NCBI GenBank assembly: GCA_017550285.1
Contig: JAFZPP010000044.1
Location: 1 to 62,834, forward strand
Direction: 5' to 3'
DNA: 62,834 bases
Origin: Oscillospiraceae bacterium
GTDB taxonomy: Bacteria; Bacillota; Clostridia; Oscillospirales; Ruminococcaceae
A program made the position numbers and the translations under genes. Shown piece after piece: positions 51,799 to 58,781 of the stretch. Under the pieces are notes generated by a model. The model saw nothing but the letters and a program-made list of their open reading frames with translations. It was not told the DNA's origin and did not search any database. The stretch's first letter is position 1. Every line of letters starts with the position of its first letter.

Positions 51799-53358
51799 TC
51801 AGTCGAAAACGGTGTTATAGACCTTATGTGCCTGTGCTTCCTTGTTGTGGAACTTAAACATCTCGGAAACGGTAACAACTGCATAACCCTGCTGCTTCAG
51901 CCACGGGCAGAGCTGCTCAACGGCACCGGCGGTCGAGCTGTAGTTTTCATGCATCAGAACGACGCAGCCGTCGAGCTGACCCATGTTTGCCTTGTTCTGG
52001 ACTGCGGAGACAATCGACTGCGTCGAAGCACCGTTCCAGTCCTGCGTATCCAGACCGCAGTTCGGCATCGGAGCCGGAATTGCTCTGAGGACTTCCGAGT
52101 TCTGCTCGAGGAACGGCAGACGGACGAGATACTCGCGGTCTTCGCCGACGAGCTGGTCAAGTGCCTGCTTGCACTGATTATATTCCGACTGTGCCTGCTG
52201 GAAGTTCAGACCCTGCATGTGCGGATGCGACCAGGTGTGGTTTGCGACCTCAAAGCCTGCTGCTTCAGCGTCCTTGACTTCCTGCTGGTTGCTTGCGATA
52301 TGCTGACCCCAGTAGAAGAAGGTTGCGTGGAAACCGTTCTTCGTGAGTGTCTGCTGAATCTTCTTTGCGTTCTGACCTTCCTGCGTATTTGCACCGAACG
52401 GACCGTCATCGAAGCTCAGTGCAACGACCTTCTTGTAGCCGCCGTCCTTGATCCACTGGATATCGGCGACATTCGTCCACTGACCCTTGATGCGCTGTGT
52501 CTTCGGCGCGGTGGTTGTGGTGGTCGTTGTAGTAGTGGTCGTCGTCGTGGTCGTTGTGGTCGTCGTTGTGGTGGTGGTCAGCTCCGGATAGATAAAGAGC
52601 TGTCTGACCATGGTGAGATCAGCTGCGGAGAGCACGCCGTCGCCGGTCATATCGGCAGTATCCATGAAAATGGATTTGCCTTCATCTTTTGTAAGCAGAT
52701 AGTCTTCCAAGATCGTAAAATCCTTCTTATCAATCAGGTCATCGTGGTTGACATCGCCCTTGCGGTATTTCGGCTGCTCAGGCTGCTGCGGCTCGGTCGG
52801 TGTTGTGGTGACAGGCTCGGAGCCAGCTTCACCGCCCGCGATTGCATCGACATAGAATTCGCAGAGATCGCTTACGGTCTCGACGTAAATCTGCAAGTCG
52901 GATGCGCCGGCAGGAATCTGGTAAGACGTATTGGAAAGAACAGTCCATTCGCCGTTGTTGACGCTTGCGCCGGCGATTTTGTCGTAGTTCTGCGTGCCTG
53001 TGGAGTCGCTGTACTGCATGGAAAGCTGCATATCGACTGCACTGCCGGAATCCTGGCGAACCGCGCAGGAGAAGCTGTAGGTCTGACCTGCGGAGAAATC
53101 ACTGCCGAGCATAGAAACAGCGCCGTTCCAGGCGTTGGTACGGTTGCTGATGAGCAGGCTGTATTCGCCTTCGTATGCCTGCGTGTTGACACGCTCAACG
53201 GATTCCTGTGCTCTTGCACCGAAGCCGTCAAAGCCGCTCTCGAAGCCGGCGTTCAGGTAGGTCTGTCCGGCACTTGCCGGAATAGATGTTGCGGTGAGAG
53301 TCATCAGCAGAATGCTTGCGCTGACGGCTCGTGCGAGTGTGCGTTTGAAATTCAGCAT
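51799..53358 (-). CDS. Secreted CE4 esterase/deacetylase with CBM and internal dockerin
   Basis: 519 residues. Signal peptide to about 30 (IPASAG); CBM22-like domain 31-172; dockerin 197-258 (GDVNHDDLIDKKDF and DMTGDGVLSAADL); a run of about 25 Thr; CE4 domain from 300 with FDDGP, NHTWSHPHM (metal His pair), RLPF, DTQDW and VVLMHE. Such enzymes remove acetyl groups from xylan or chitin-like glycans; with CBM22 an acetylxylan esterase is most likely. The start is ATG 53358, preceded by AAAGGGGA; the frame is open further upstream but crosses a terminator-like leader. Confidence 0.9.
   Translation of the reverse strand: MLNFKRTLARAVSASILLMTLTATSIPASAGQTYLNAGFESGFDGFGARAQESVERVNTQAYEGEYSLLISNRTNAWNGAVSMLGSDFSAGQTYSFSCAVRQDSGSAVDMQLSMQYSDSTGTQNYDKIAGASVNNGEWTVLSNTSYQIPAGASDLQIYVETVSDLCEFYVDAIAGGEAGSEPVTTTPTEPQQPEQPKYRKGDVNHDDLIDKKDFTILEDYLLTKDEGKSIFMDTADMTGDGVLSAADLTMVRQLFIYPELTTTTTTTTTTTTTTTTTTTTTTTAPKTQRIKGQWTNVADIQWIKDGGYKKVVALSFDDGPFGANTQEGQNAKKIQQTLTKNGFHATFFYWGQHIASNQQEVKDAEAAGFEVANHTWSHPHMQGLNFQQAQSEYNQCKQALDQLVGEDREYLVRLPFLEQNSEVLRAIPAPMPNCGLDTQDWNGASTQSIVSAVQNKANMGQLDGCVVLMHENYSSTAGAVEQLCPWLKQQGYAVVTVSEMFKFHNKEAQAHKVYNTVFD
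52508..52583 (-). repeat. Thr-codon repeat encoding the CE4 linker
   Basis: A run of about 25 consecutive ACN codons (GTN on the plus strand) with varied third bases. It encodes an extended linker, probably O-glycosylated, between dockerin and CE4. Codon variation shows it is kept for the protein, not as simple DNA slippage. Confidence 0.85.
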
Positions 53359-53465
53359 TACGCCATCCCCTTTTTTCAAAATGAATGATACAATCCCAGT
53401 GCCCGTTCCCGGGTCCCCATGTTTTATTGTTTCTGCTGCTCTTTGCAGCATGAAGCCCATATATG

Positions 53466-53549
53466 AAGAATGCGGCATACGCCGCTGAAAAAAAAGAGTG
53501 GAGCGCCGGTCGGTAGTCGTTGCCGGCACCGTGCGCCGACGCTGCCACT
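53466..53549 (-). promoter_or_regulatory. Attenuator-like terminator in the CE4 leader
   Basis: On the minus strand a long hairpin (53545-53549 with 53497-53501, continuing inward 8 pairs past a 1-base bulge) is followed by eight T (53488-53495), about 130 bases before ATG 53358. A small GCGGC/GCCGC hairpin follows (53472-53485). A TATGAT near 53695 may be the promoter, giving a leader of about 330 bases. I do not recognise a known riboswitch class in it. Confidence 0.5.
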
Positions 53550-54058
53550 TAGGGGGAACTTTATGAAGCTGCGCAGTACGCTGCTGCGTAACCGGCAGGA
53601 TGTGAAAGCCGCGCTGCCGGAAGGTGCCGGTCAGCGGCTGTGAGAATCGGTTTTTGAATCGGTTTTCAACGCTCTGTTGAATTCCTCTGTCACTATCATA
53701 GCATATTTTTGTACAGATTGCAAATAGGTTTTTCCTGATAGGGGTCATAAGAAAAAACATATGGTATTTCAATACATATTTGATACTCCGAGTATAATTC
53801 AGGAATGATATAACAATCCAGCATTACTATCCGTCGAAAATGCGAGCAATATAATTATAATCTGAGAGAAAATGACCATACTTTGCGGAAATGAATGCCG
53901 CAATTTATGAGGTCACAATCGCAATTTTTGCGCTTCGCAATAAATGAGGACCTTCCCGCAAAAATTGATTCCCGCCGCAGGGCACATCCGGACCTGCTTC
54001 TGCGGCATGTCAGCAGGCGGAAAAAGCCCTTTTGCCGCGCAGATTTACAAAATATTTC

Positions 54059-54087
54059 TTGACACTCCGTCTGAATCATGCTATAAT
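54059..54087 (+). promoter_or_regulatory. Promoter of the DUF1292 gene
   Basis: TTGACA (54059-54064), 17 bases, TATAAT (54082-54087), 39 bases before ATG 54126. Between 53773 and 54058 I see only AT-rich DNA with short inverted repeats (CGCAATTTTTGCG) and no gene. Confidence 0.85.
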
Positions 54088-54125
54088 AAAAAATACCACT
54101 ATACGCGGGGAAAGGAGCTTATATA

Positions 54126-54431
54126 ATGGAAAATGAAAAAATGAATCCGGATGCACAGGAAGAGCTGGATGACGATATCGTCATTCTGGAGGATGAAGAA
54201 GGCAATGCCGTGACATTCCAGTTTCTGGAGCTTGTGACGGTCGGCGAAAAGCCTTATGCGGTTCTGCTTCCGCTGGATGAGGGCGACGAGGATATGGGCG
54301 TCGTGATTGTGGAGGTTGTTGATCTTGGTCTGGAATCCGAGCACTATGATGCAGTGCTGGACGATGCGCTGAATGATCGGATTTTCGAGCAGTTCCGCAA
54401 GGAGTTCGGTGATAAATACGATTTTGAATAA
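54126..54431 (+). CDS. DUF1292-family protein
   Basis: 101 residues, very acidic. The pattern DDIVILEDEEGNAVTFQFLELVTVGEKPYAVLLPLDEGDEDMGVVIVEV and a C-terminal DRIFEQFRKEFGDKYDFE match DUF1292 (YrzB-like), a conserved small Firmicutes family of unknown function often near yrrK/ruvX-type genes. AAAGGAG lies 6 bases before ATG 54126. The BrkB-family gene follows in the same direction. Confidence 0.85.
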   Translation: MENEKMNPDAQEELDDDIVILEDEEGNAVTFQFLELVTVGEKPYAVLLPLDEGDEDMGVVIVEVVDLGLESEHYDAVLDDALNDRIFEQFRKEFGDKYDFE

Positions 54432-54482
54432 GCGGTCTGCGGCTTGCAGCGCTGCCTTGCTGAGAGGGAAAGGAGGGGCGGC

Positions 54483-55415
54483 TTGAAATCCGGACATTAT
54501 CTGCGGAGAATCTGGCGGTTCCTGACGGAAGCGGGCAAAAAGTTCGCTGCCGATCATCTCTCCGCCTATGCTGCGCAGGCGACCTTTTATCTGATGCTTG
54601 CAGTGTTTCCGTTCATGATGCTGGTCTGTATGGCGAGCCGTCTGCTGCCGTTCTTAAATGAGGACAGTCTGCTGCGGCTGATCCGGCTGCTGCTGCCGGA
54701 GAGCTACCGCGCACTCGCAACGGACCTGATCGACAGCTATTATAATGAGAATATCGGCTCGGCAAAGATCGTGCTGATCATTTTCCTGATCTGGACGGCG
54801 TCGCGCCTGATTCAGGCATTGATGAACGGCTTCAACACATCCTACGGCATTAAGGAAAGCCGCAGCCAGACGCTTCTGCGGCTGATCGGCTGTCTTTATA
54901 CAATCGCACTCTGCGTGATGTTTGTGACGCTGATCGTCATGTATGTGCTCGGCACGAAGCTGATCGCGCTGATTCTCAATCATGCGCCGAATTTCGGTCT
55001 GCTGGAGCTGATTCTCCGGCTGACGCGCAATCTTGCGACACCGGTTCTGCTGCTGATTGTATTCTGGCTCTCGTATGTGATTCTGCCCAGCCGGAAGACG
55101 AAGTTTCGCTATGAATTTCCGGGCGCGCTCCTGACAACGATTGTCTGGCGCGGCGCCGCGGAGCTTTACGGTCTCTTCCTCGGCAAATCGTTCAGCCGGT
55201 ATTCCTATGTGTACGGCACGCTTGCCGGTGTGGTCATGATTCTGATCTGGCTGTATACCTGCGTGTATTTCTGGTTTATCGGCGCAGAGCTGAACAGCTT
55301 TCTGCGCAGAAAAGCCGAAGCGGGCGCATTCGACAAATATCACATTCCGCTGCCTTCGCTCCTGCGCCGGAAGCGCAAGCAGGCGATTGAGCAGACGGTC
55401 AGGAAATCCGCATAA
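54483..55415 (+). CDS. YihY/BrkB-family membrane protein
   Basis: 310 residues, about six TM helices, with SAYAAQATFYLMLAVFPFMMLV at the start, the conserved WTASRLIQALMNGFNTSYGI near 100, FRYEFPGALLTTIVWRGAAELYGLFLG near 210 and YGTLAGVVMILIWLYTCVYFWFIGAELN near 250, as in YihY/UPF0761. TTG 54483 is chosen because GGAGG lies 6 bases upstream. Once called ribonuclease BN in error; the true role is unclear, perhaps transport or envelope homeostasis. Confidence 0.88.
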   Translation: MKSGHYLRRIWRFLTEAGKKFAADHLSAYAAQATFYLMLAVFPFMMLVCMASRLLPFLNEDSLLRLIRLLLPESYRALATDLIDSYYNENIGSAKIVLIIFLIWTASRLIQALMNGFNTSYGIKESRSQTLLRLIGCLYTIALCVMFVTLIVMYVLGTKLIALILNHAPNFGLLELILRLTRNLATPVLLLIVFWLSYVILPSRKTKFRYEFPGALLTTIVWRGAAELYGLFLGKSFSRYSYVYGTLAGVVMILIWLYTCVYFWFIGAELNSFLRRKAEAGAFDKYHIPLPSLLRRKRKQAIEQTVRKSA

Positions 55416-55511
55416 AACAATATACCGCAGTGTATCGGGCTGATGCCGGATATGCTGCGGTTTGTTCTATATAGAGGGTATCTTCGCATATGCTCTCACG
55501 GAGGGATGCAT

Positions 55512-55733
55512 ATGGAACAGCATACGCCGGAGGTGCCTTTGTGTGATGTTTTTGCCGTGCAGGGGATTGTTGTTGTCCTGATCTGCATCGGGATTTTTGC
55601 GCTGCATCTGACTGCACCGGCATTCTGCCGCGATCTGCTGGCGGAATGGCGCCGGATTGCCGCCGGCAGTCCGGAGCTGACCGGAATTGCGCATCGGGTA
55701 TCGGAATGGTTTGCTTCGATTTCTTCGGGCTGA
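55512..55733 (+). CDS. Small membrane protein upstream of the M50 protease
   Basis: 73 residues with one TM helix (about 17-36) and a short amphipathic tail. GGAGG lies 7 bases before ATG 55512. Its end overlaps the start of the M50 protease gene by 28 bases, so the two are probably made together. It could be a partner or substrate of the protease, as small membrane proteins are for SpoIVFB, but I do not recognise it. Confidence 0.55.
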   Translation: MEQHTPEVPLCDVFAVQGIVVVLICIGIFALHLTAPAFCRDLLAEWRRIAAGSPELTGIAHRVSEWFASISSG

Positions 55734-56308
55734 GGCTCGCGCTCGATTTTACCGCGCCTGCATGGTTTGCGCTCCTTTCGCTGTATCTTCCGCCTGCGGC
55801 GCTCTGCCGGACGGCTGCCGCCTGCCTGCTGCATGAATGCGCGCATCTGCTGGTGCTTGCGCTGACCGGCAGAAAGCCCGCACTGCTGCGGGTTTCCGCG
55901 ACCGGACTGCGCCTGGAAACAACCGGAACCGCCGTCATGCCGCTGCACATGTTTGCGGCGATTCTGCTTGCCGGACCGCTTTCCAATCTGCTGACGGCGG
56001 TGCTGTTCAGTGCATCCGGCATGCGGGAGAGCGCATCGGTGCATCTGTCGCTCTGCGGTTTCAATCTGCTGCCGTTTCGCAGCACCGACGGCGGCACACT
56101 GCTGTATGCGTGGCTCGAGCAGCATTATGCTGCAAGGGCGCCGGAGCTGCCGCGCAGGATCATGCGTATGCTCGGGTGCATAACGGCTGTAGTTGTATGC
56201 ATCTGCACTTTTTACAGTAAATGCTGCAATTTATCACTGCTTGGCATGGCTCTGATGATGCTGACAGCAGAATTTGCAGATCAGCCGCATTTTTTGCAGA
56301 ATTATTAA
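55706..56308 (+). CDS. M50-type (site-2) membrane metalloprotease
   Basis: 200 residues with about five TM helices. HExxH as LLHECAHLLVLAL near residue 45 supplies two zinc ligands and the catalytic Glu; FNLLPFRSTDGG near 130 matches the NxxPxxxxDG motif carrying the third ligand Asp. Size and order are those of SpoIVFB/group III site-2 proteases, which cut TM segments. ATG 55706 is the best start in the overlap; no strong ribosome site is seen. Substrate unknown; a sporulation role is not supported by neighbours. Confidence 0.8.
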   Translation: MVCFDFFGLRLALDFTAPAWFALLSLYLPPAALCRTAAACLLHECAHLLVLALTGRKPALLRVSATGLRLETTGTAVMPLHMFAAILLAGPLSNLLTAVLFSASGMRESASVHLSLCGFNLLPFRSTDGGTLLYAWLEQHYAARAPELPRRIMRMLGCITAVVVCICTFYSKCCNLSLLGMALMMLTAEFADQPHFLQNY

Positions 56309-56421
56309 AAGTCGTTTCAGAATTCTTCCCAATTATTGCGCAACTTGTATTATTTATTGCGCTGTTATCAACCTGAAAGCAATCTTGTATGTTTTTTCAG
56401 ATTATTTTAATGTTTACCCGA

Positions 56422-56556
56422 TATAATGCAAACAGTGAAGCGGAACAACCGCTTCCGGATTGATTTCAACCCCCATTTTCCAATTTCTATTTCCCTATTT
56501 CCCAATGTGTTGATTTCAGATGCACACCGGACTGCTCAGGCAGTCCCTTTTTTTTT
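56422..56556 (+). ncRNA. Candidate small RNA with pyrimidine-rich centre
   Basis: A TATAAT at 56422-56427 is followed by a hairpin GAAGCGG-AACAA-CCGCTTC (56437-56455), a single-stranded C/T-rich stretch with CCCCC, TTCCC and TTCCC, and an intrinsic terminator GGACTGC-TCAG-GCAGTCC plus nine T (56529-56556). No reading frame is supported. Predicted length about 120 nt. The -35 is weak. It lies in the 320-bp gap between the M50 gene and the P-loop ATPase gene. Confidence 0.5.
56529..56556 (+). terminator. Strong intrinsic terminator of the candidate small RNA
   Basis: A 7-bp GC-rich stem with a TCAG tetraloop followed by nine T. Confidence 0.88.
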
Positions 56557-56629
56557 GCATTTCTGCCGCCGCTTGATTTTCTTCCGCAGGCATGGTATAA
56601 TAGATATAACACATTGAAGGAGTGATCTG

Positions 56630-57328
56630 ATGTATCAGCCAAAGAAAATCATCGTCGTGACCGGACATTTCGGCTCCGGAAAAACGAATTTCTCCACGGC
56701 GCTTGCGCTTGCACTCGCAAAAGAGGGCAAAAAGGTGACGGTCGTGGATTTTGACCTTGTCAACCCGTATTTCCGCACTGCGGATTTCAAGGAGGCATTT
56801 GCCAAGCGCGGCATCACGCTGCGTGCGCCGGATTATGCGAATACGAATGTGGATATCCCGAGTGTCCAGTTTGATCTCGGCGGACTTGCCGCGGAGGAGG
56901 GACATCTGATTATCGACGTCGGCGGCGATGAGGACGGTGCCGTTGCGCTCGGCAGATATTCGCATGTGCTGAACAGCTATGCGGAAACGAATGAACTGGA
57001 TATGCTCGCCGTGGTCTCGTTCCGGCGCTATCTGACGCGCACGGCGGAGGAGGCGGTGCAGTATCTGCGCGGGATCGAGCGCGCCAGCCGCATGAAGCTG
57101 ACGCATATCGTCAACAATACGAATCTCGGCATGGAGACCACGCAGGAAATGATTGCCGAGAGTATGCCGCGCTGCGAACAGCTTGCAGAAGCGATGCAGC
57201 TGCCGGTTGCCTGCGTGACGGTGCCGGATTTTGTCGAGCCGCCGCAGTCGGTTCCGGCTGATTTGGTAATGCGTGTGCCGGTTGTTGTGCGCCTGCCGTG
57301 GATGCCGAAATCCGAGGCGGTGCAATAA
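56630..57328 (+). CDS. P-loop ATPase of the MinD/ParA-like (SIMIBI) class
   Basis: 232 residues. KIIVVTGHFGSGKTNFSTALALALAKEGKKVTVVDFDLVNPYF gives a Walker A near 11-19 and the switch Asp of VVDFD; LIIDVGGDEDGAVAL near 85 is Walker B; VNNTNLGMETTQEMI gives the base-specific segment. A TATAAT lies at about 56595 and GGAG before ATG 56630. In other Firmicutes such proteins often stand by ferredoxin oxidoreductase genes; here it is alone with its own terminator. Function unknown. Confidence 0.75.
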   Translation: MYQPKKIIVVTGHFGSGKTNFSTALALALAKEGKKVTVVDFDLVNPYFRTADFKEAFAKRGITLRAPDYANTNVDIPSVQFDLGGLAAEEGHLIIDVGGDEDGAVALGRYSHVLNSYAETNELDMLAVVSFRRYLTRTAEEAVQYLRGIERASRMKLTHIVNNTNLGMETTQEMIAESMPRCEQLAEAMQLPVACVTVPDFVEPPQSVPADLVMRVPVVVRLPWMPKSEAVQ

Positions 57329-57344
57329 TCATCATAACAAAAGT

Positions 57345-57378
57345 AAGCCGCGGGATTCGGATGATCCCGCGGCTTTTG
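57345..57378 (+). terminator. Terminator of the P-loop ATPase gene
   Basis: AAGCCGCGGGAT (57345-57356) pairs with 57363-57374 and is followed by TTTTGCA. Its stem is nearly the same as that at 38770-38798. Confidence 0.8.
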
Positions 57379-57388
57379 CATGCAGTTC

Positions 57389-58114
57389 TTATGTGTCGGT
57401 ATCGCGCAGTGCGCCGTGCGCAATATCGTTCAGCGGGAGCACCAGCATTTCCTGCCCGTTGATTTTGATGTGCAGCTCGGAATAATACCTTTTGGTATCC
57501 GAGAAATTGAACGGGAAACAGAAACCTGCCCAGCCGCAGTTTTCAATGTCTTCCTCGTGCGCTTCTTTGTCATAATTGCCTGCGGTTGACAAGCGCCAGC
57601 TGCCGTCAATCTCAATGCTGTAATTATAATTGTACCGCGGCAGGTCTGTATCCAGACAGAACAGAAACTGCGGCGAGACGGCATTCGGCTCCTGTGCGAT
57701 ATAATAAACGAGCGTATCCTTTCCGATTGCGTTTGTATAGCGGTTGTAGCCCGGAATTTCATCCGATGCAGAATAACCTTTCAAGTGTTCAAATTCCGGA
57801 CAGAATCCAAATACCGTTTTACAGCCGTTGAGGACGGAATCATCATGGTTGAGCCGCAGACCGGTCCGGATCATGAGCGCTGAAAAGCCTATAACTGTCA
57901 GGAAAAAGGCGCTGAGCAGACAGATCACTGCAATATGAAACGGCGACAGCTTTTTTGCTTTTTTCTTGCCGAGCGAATGCTCCGCGATCCGTTTGTCCAG
58001 ATAGCGGCGGTAGGATGCTTTGTAGAGGATAATCGCCAGCGAGATGAGTCCTGCCAGCGCAATCATAATGATGAGCAGGAAAAAAACAAATACGAATGAA
58101 ACACCCACAGTCAT
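57389..58114 (-). CDS. Membrane protein of unknown function beside a LytTR regulator
   Basis: 241 residues with TM helices at about 5-30 and 58-82 and an extracytoplasmic C-terminal domain of about 155 residues that contains four Cys and many aromatic residues. I recognise no family. GAAAGGAG lies before ATG 58114. It starts 13 bases after the LytTR gene, so the pair is one operon, and the regulator may control its own membrane partner as LytTR/DUF3021 pairs do; this is not a DUF3021 protein by eye. Confidence 0.6.
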   Translation of the reverse strand: MTVGVSFVFVFFLLIIMIALAGLISLAIILYKASYRRYLDKRIAEHSLGKKKAKKLSPFHIAVICLLSAFFLTVIGFSALMIRTGLRLNHDDSVLNGCKTVFGFCPEFEHLKGYSASDEIPGYNRYTNAIGKDTLVYYIAQEPNAVSPQFLFCLDTDLPRYNYNYSIEIDGSWRLSTAGNYDKEAHEEDIENCGWAGFCFPFNFSDTKRYYSELHIKINGQEMLVLPLNDIAHGALRDTDT

Positions 58115-58127
58115 AATGTAACTCCTT

Positions 58128-58574
58128 TCAGATACCGAGCGTATCCTTGAATATATAATAGTATGAACGGGTGACGTCCACGCGCGCGCCGTCGGACATT
58201 GTCAGCACGAATTTCTGCGAGAGCGACGGACGGATGCTTTTGATATGGTTGATTGAGATGATCGCGGAATTGCTGACGCGGATGAATTCCTGCGGGTCGA
58301 GCATTTCCTCGAGCCGGCGCAGGGGGTCGGAGAGCCTGCATTCGACGCCGTCGGTATATGCGATGATGTCGTGTGCGAAGCTCTCGATGCGGATGATTTC
58401 GGCTGTTCTGAGCCGGTAGAGCTCCTCGCCGTTCCGCCCGATCAGGTGTGATGCATAGACGTTTTTCTCGGAGAGAATCAGGTCGGCGCCGTCGTCGATT
58501 TCGGCGCCGTGTACAGTCAGCCAGTCTGCGATTGCTGCGTAGTGCTCCTCGCTGACCATGAGCCGGATTTTCAT
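58128..58574 (-). CDS. LytTR-domain transcription factor without receiver
   Basis: 148 residues. The C-terminal LytTR domain covers about 55-148 (ELYRLRTAEIIRIESFAHDIIAYT, LEEMLDPQEFIRVSNSAIISINHIKSIRPSLSQKFVLTMSDGARVDVTRSYYYIFKDTL). The N-terminal 50 residues are a short alpha/beta part, not a phosphoreceiver. ATG 58574 follows GGAGG by 6 bases. LytTR proteins bind pairs of about 9-bp direct repeats; such sites were not identified here. Cotranscribed with the membrane protein downstream. Confidence 0.88.
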   Translation of the reverse strand: MKIRLMVSEEHYAAIADWLTVHGAEIDDGADLILSEKNVYASHLIGRNGEELYRLRTAEIIRIESFAHDIIAYTDGVECRLSDPLRRLEEMLDPQEFIRVSNSAIISINHIKSIRPSLSQKFVLTMSDGARVDVTRSYYYIFKDTLGI

Positions 58575-58781
58575 GCTCCCGCCTCCTTTTCCTTGGTCTG
58601 ATATTATCATATCATAAAACATAGAAAGACGCAAGCGGTTCTGCATACCTTGCATATCCGGCAGCATGAAATACACGGATTCGGATGCGGATGTGTGATG
58701 CGGCAGCATAATACGGCGGAACGGTTGCAGTTTTGGGCGGCATATGGTATAATAGTGCTATCTCAGACACGGAGGTGCCGG

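Noticed and set aside
52508-52583. Trinucleotide repeat that could be a CRISPR or slippage tract
   Set aside because: It is a Thr linker in a confirmed coding frame with varied third codon positions.
53466-53700. Cyclic di-GMP (GEMM) or cobalamin riboswitch in the CE4 leader
   Set aside because: I could not match the conserved cores of either class; only a terminator-like hairpin is supported.
53359-53772. 138-codon upstream extension of the CE4 gene
   Set aside because: It would bury the signal peptide and cross the terminator-like leader. ATG 53358 has a ribosome site and a proper signal peptide.
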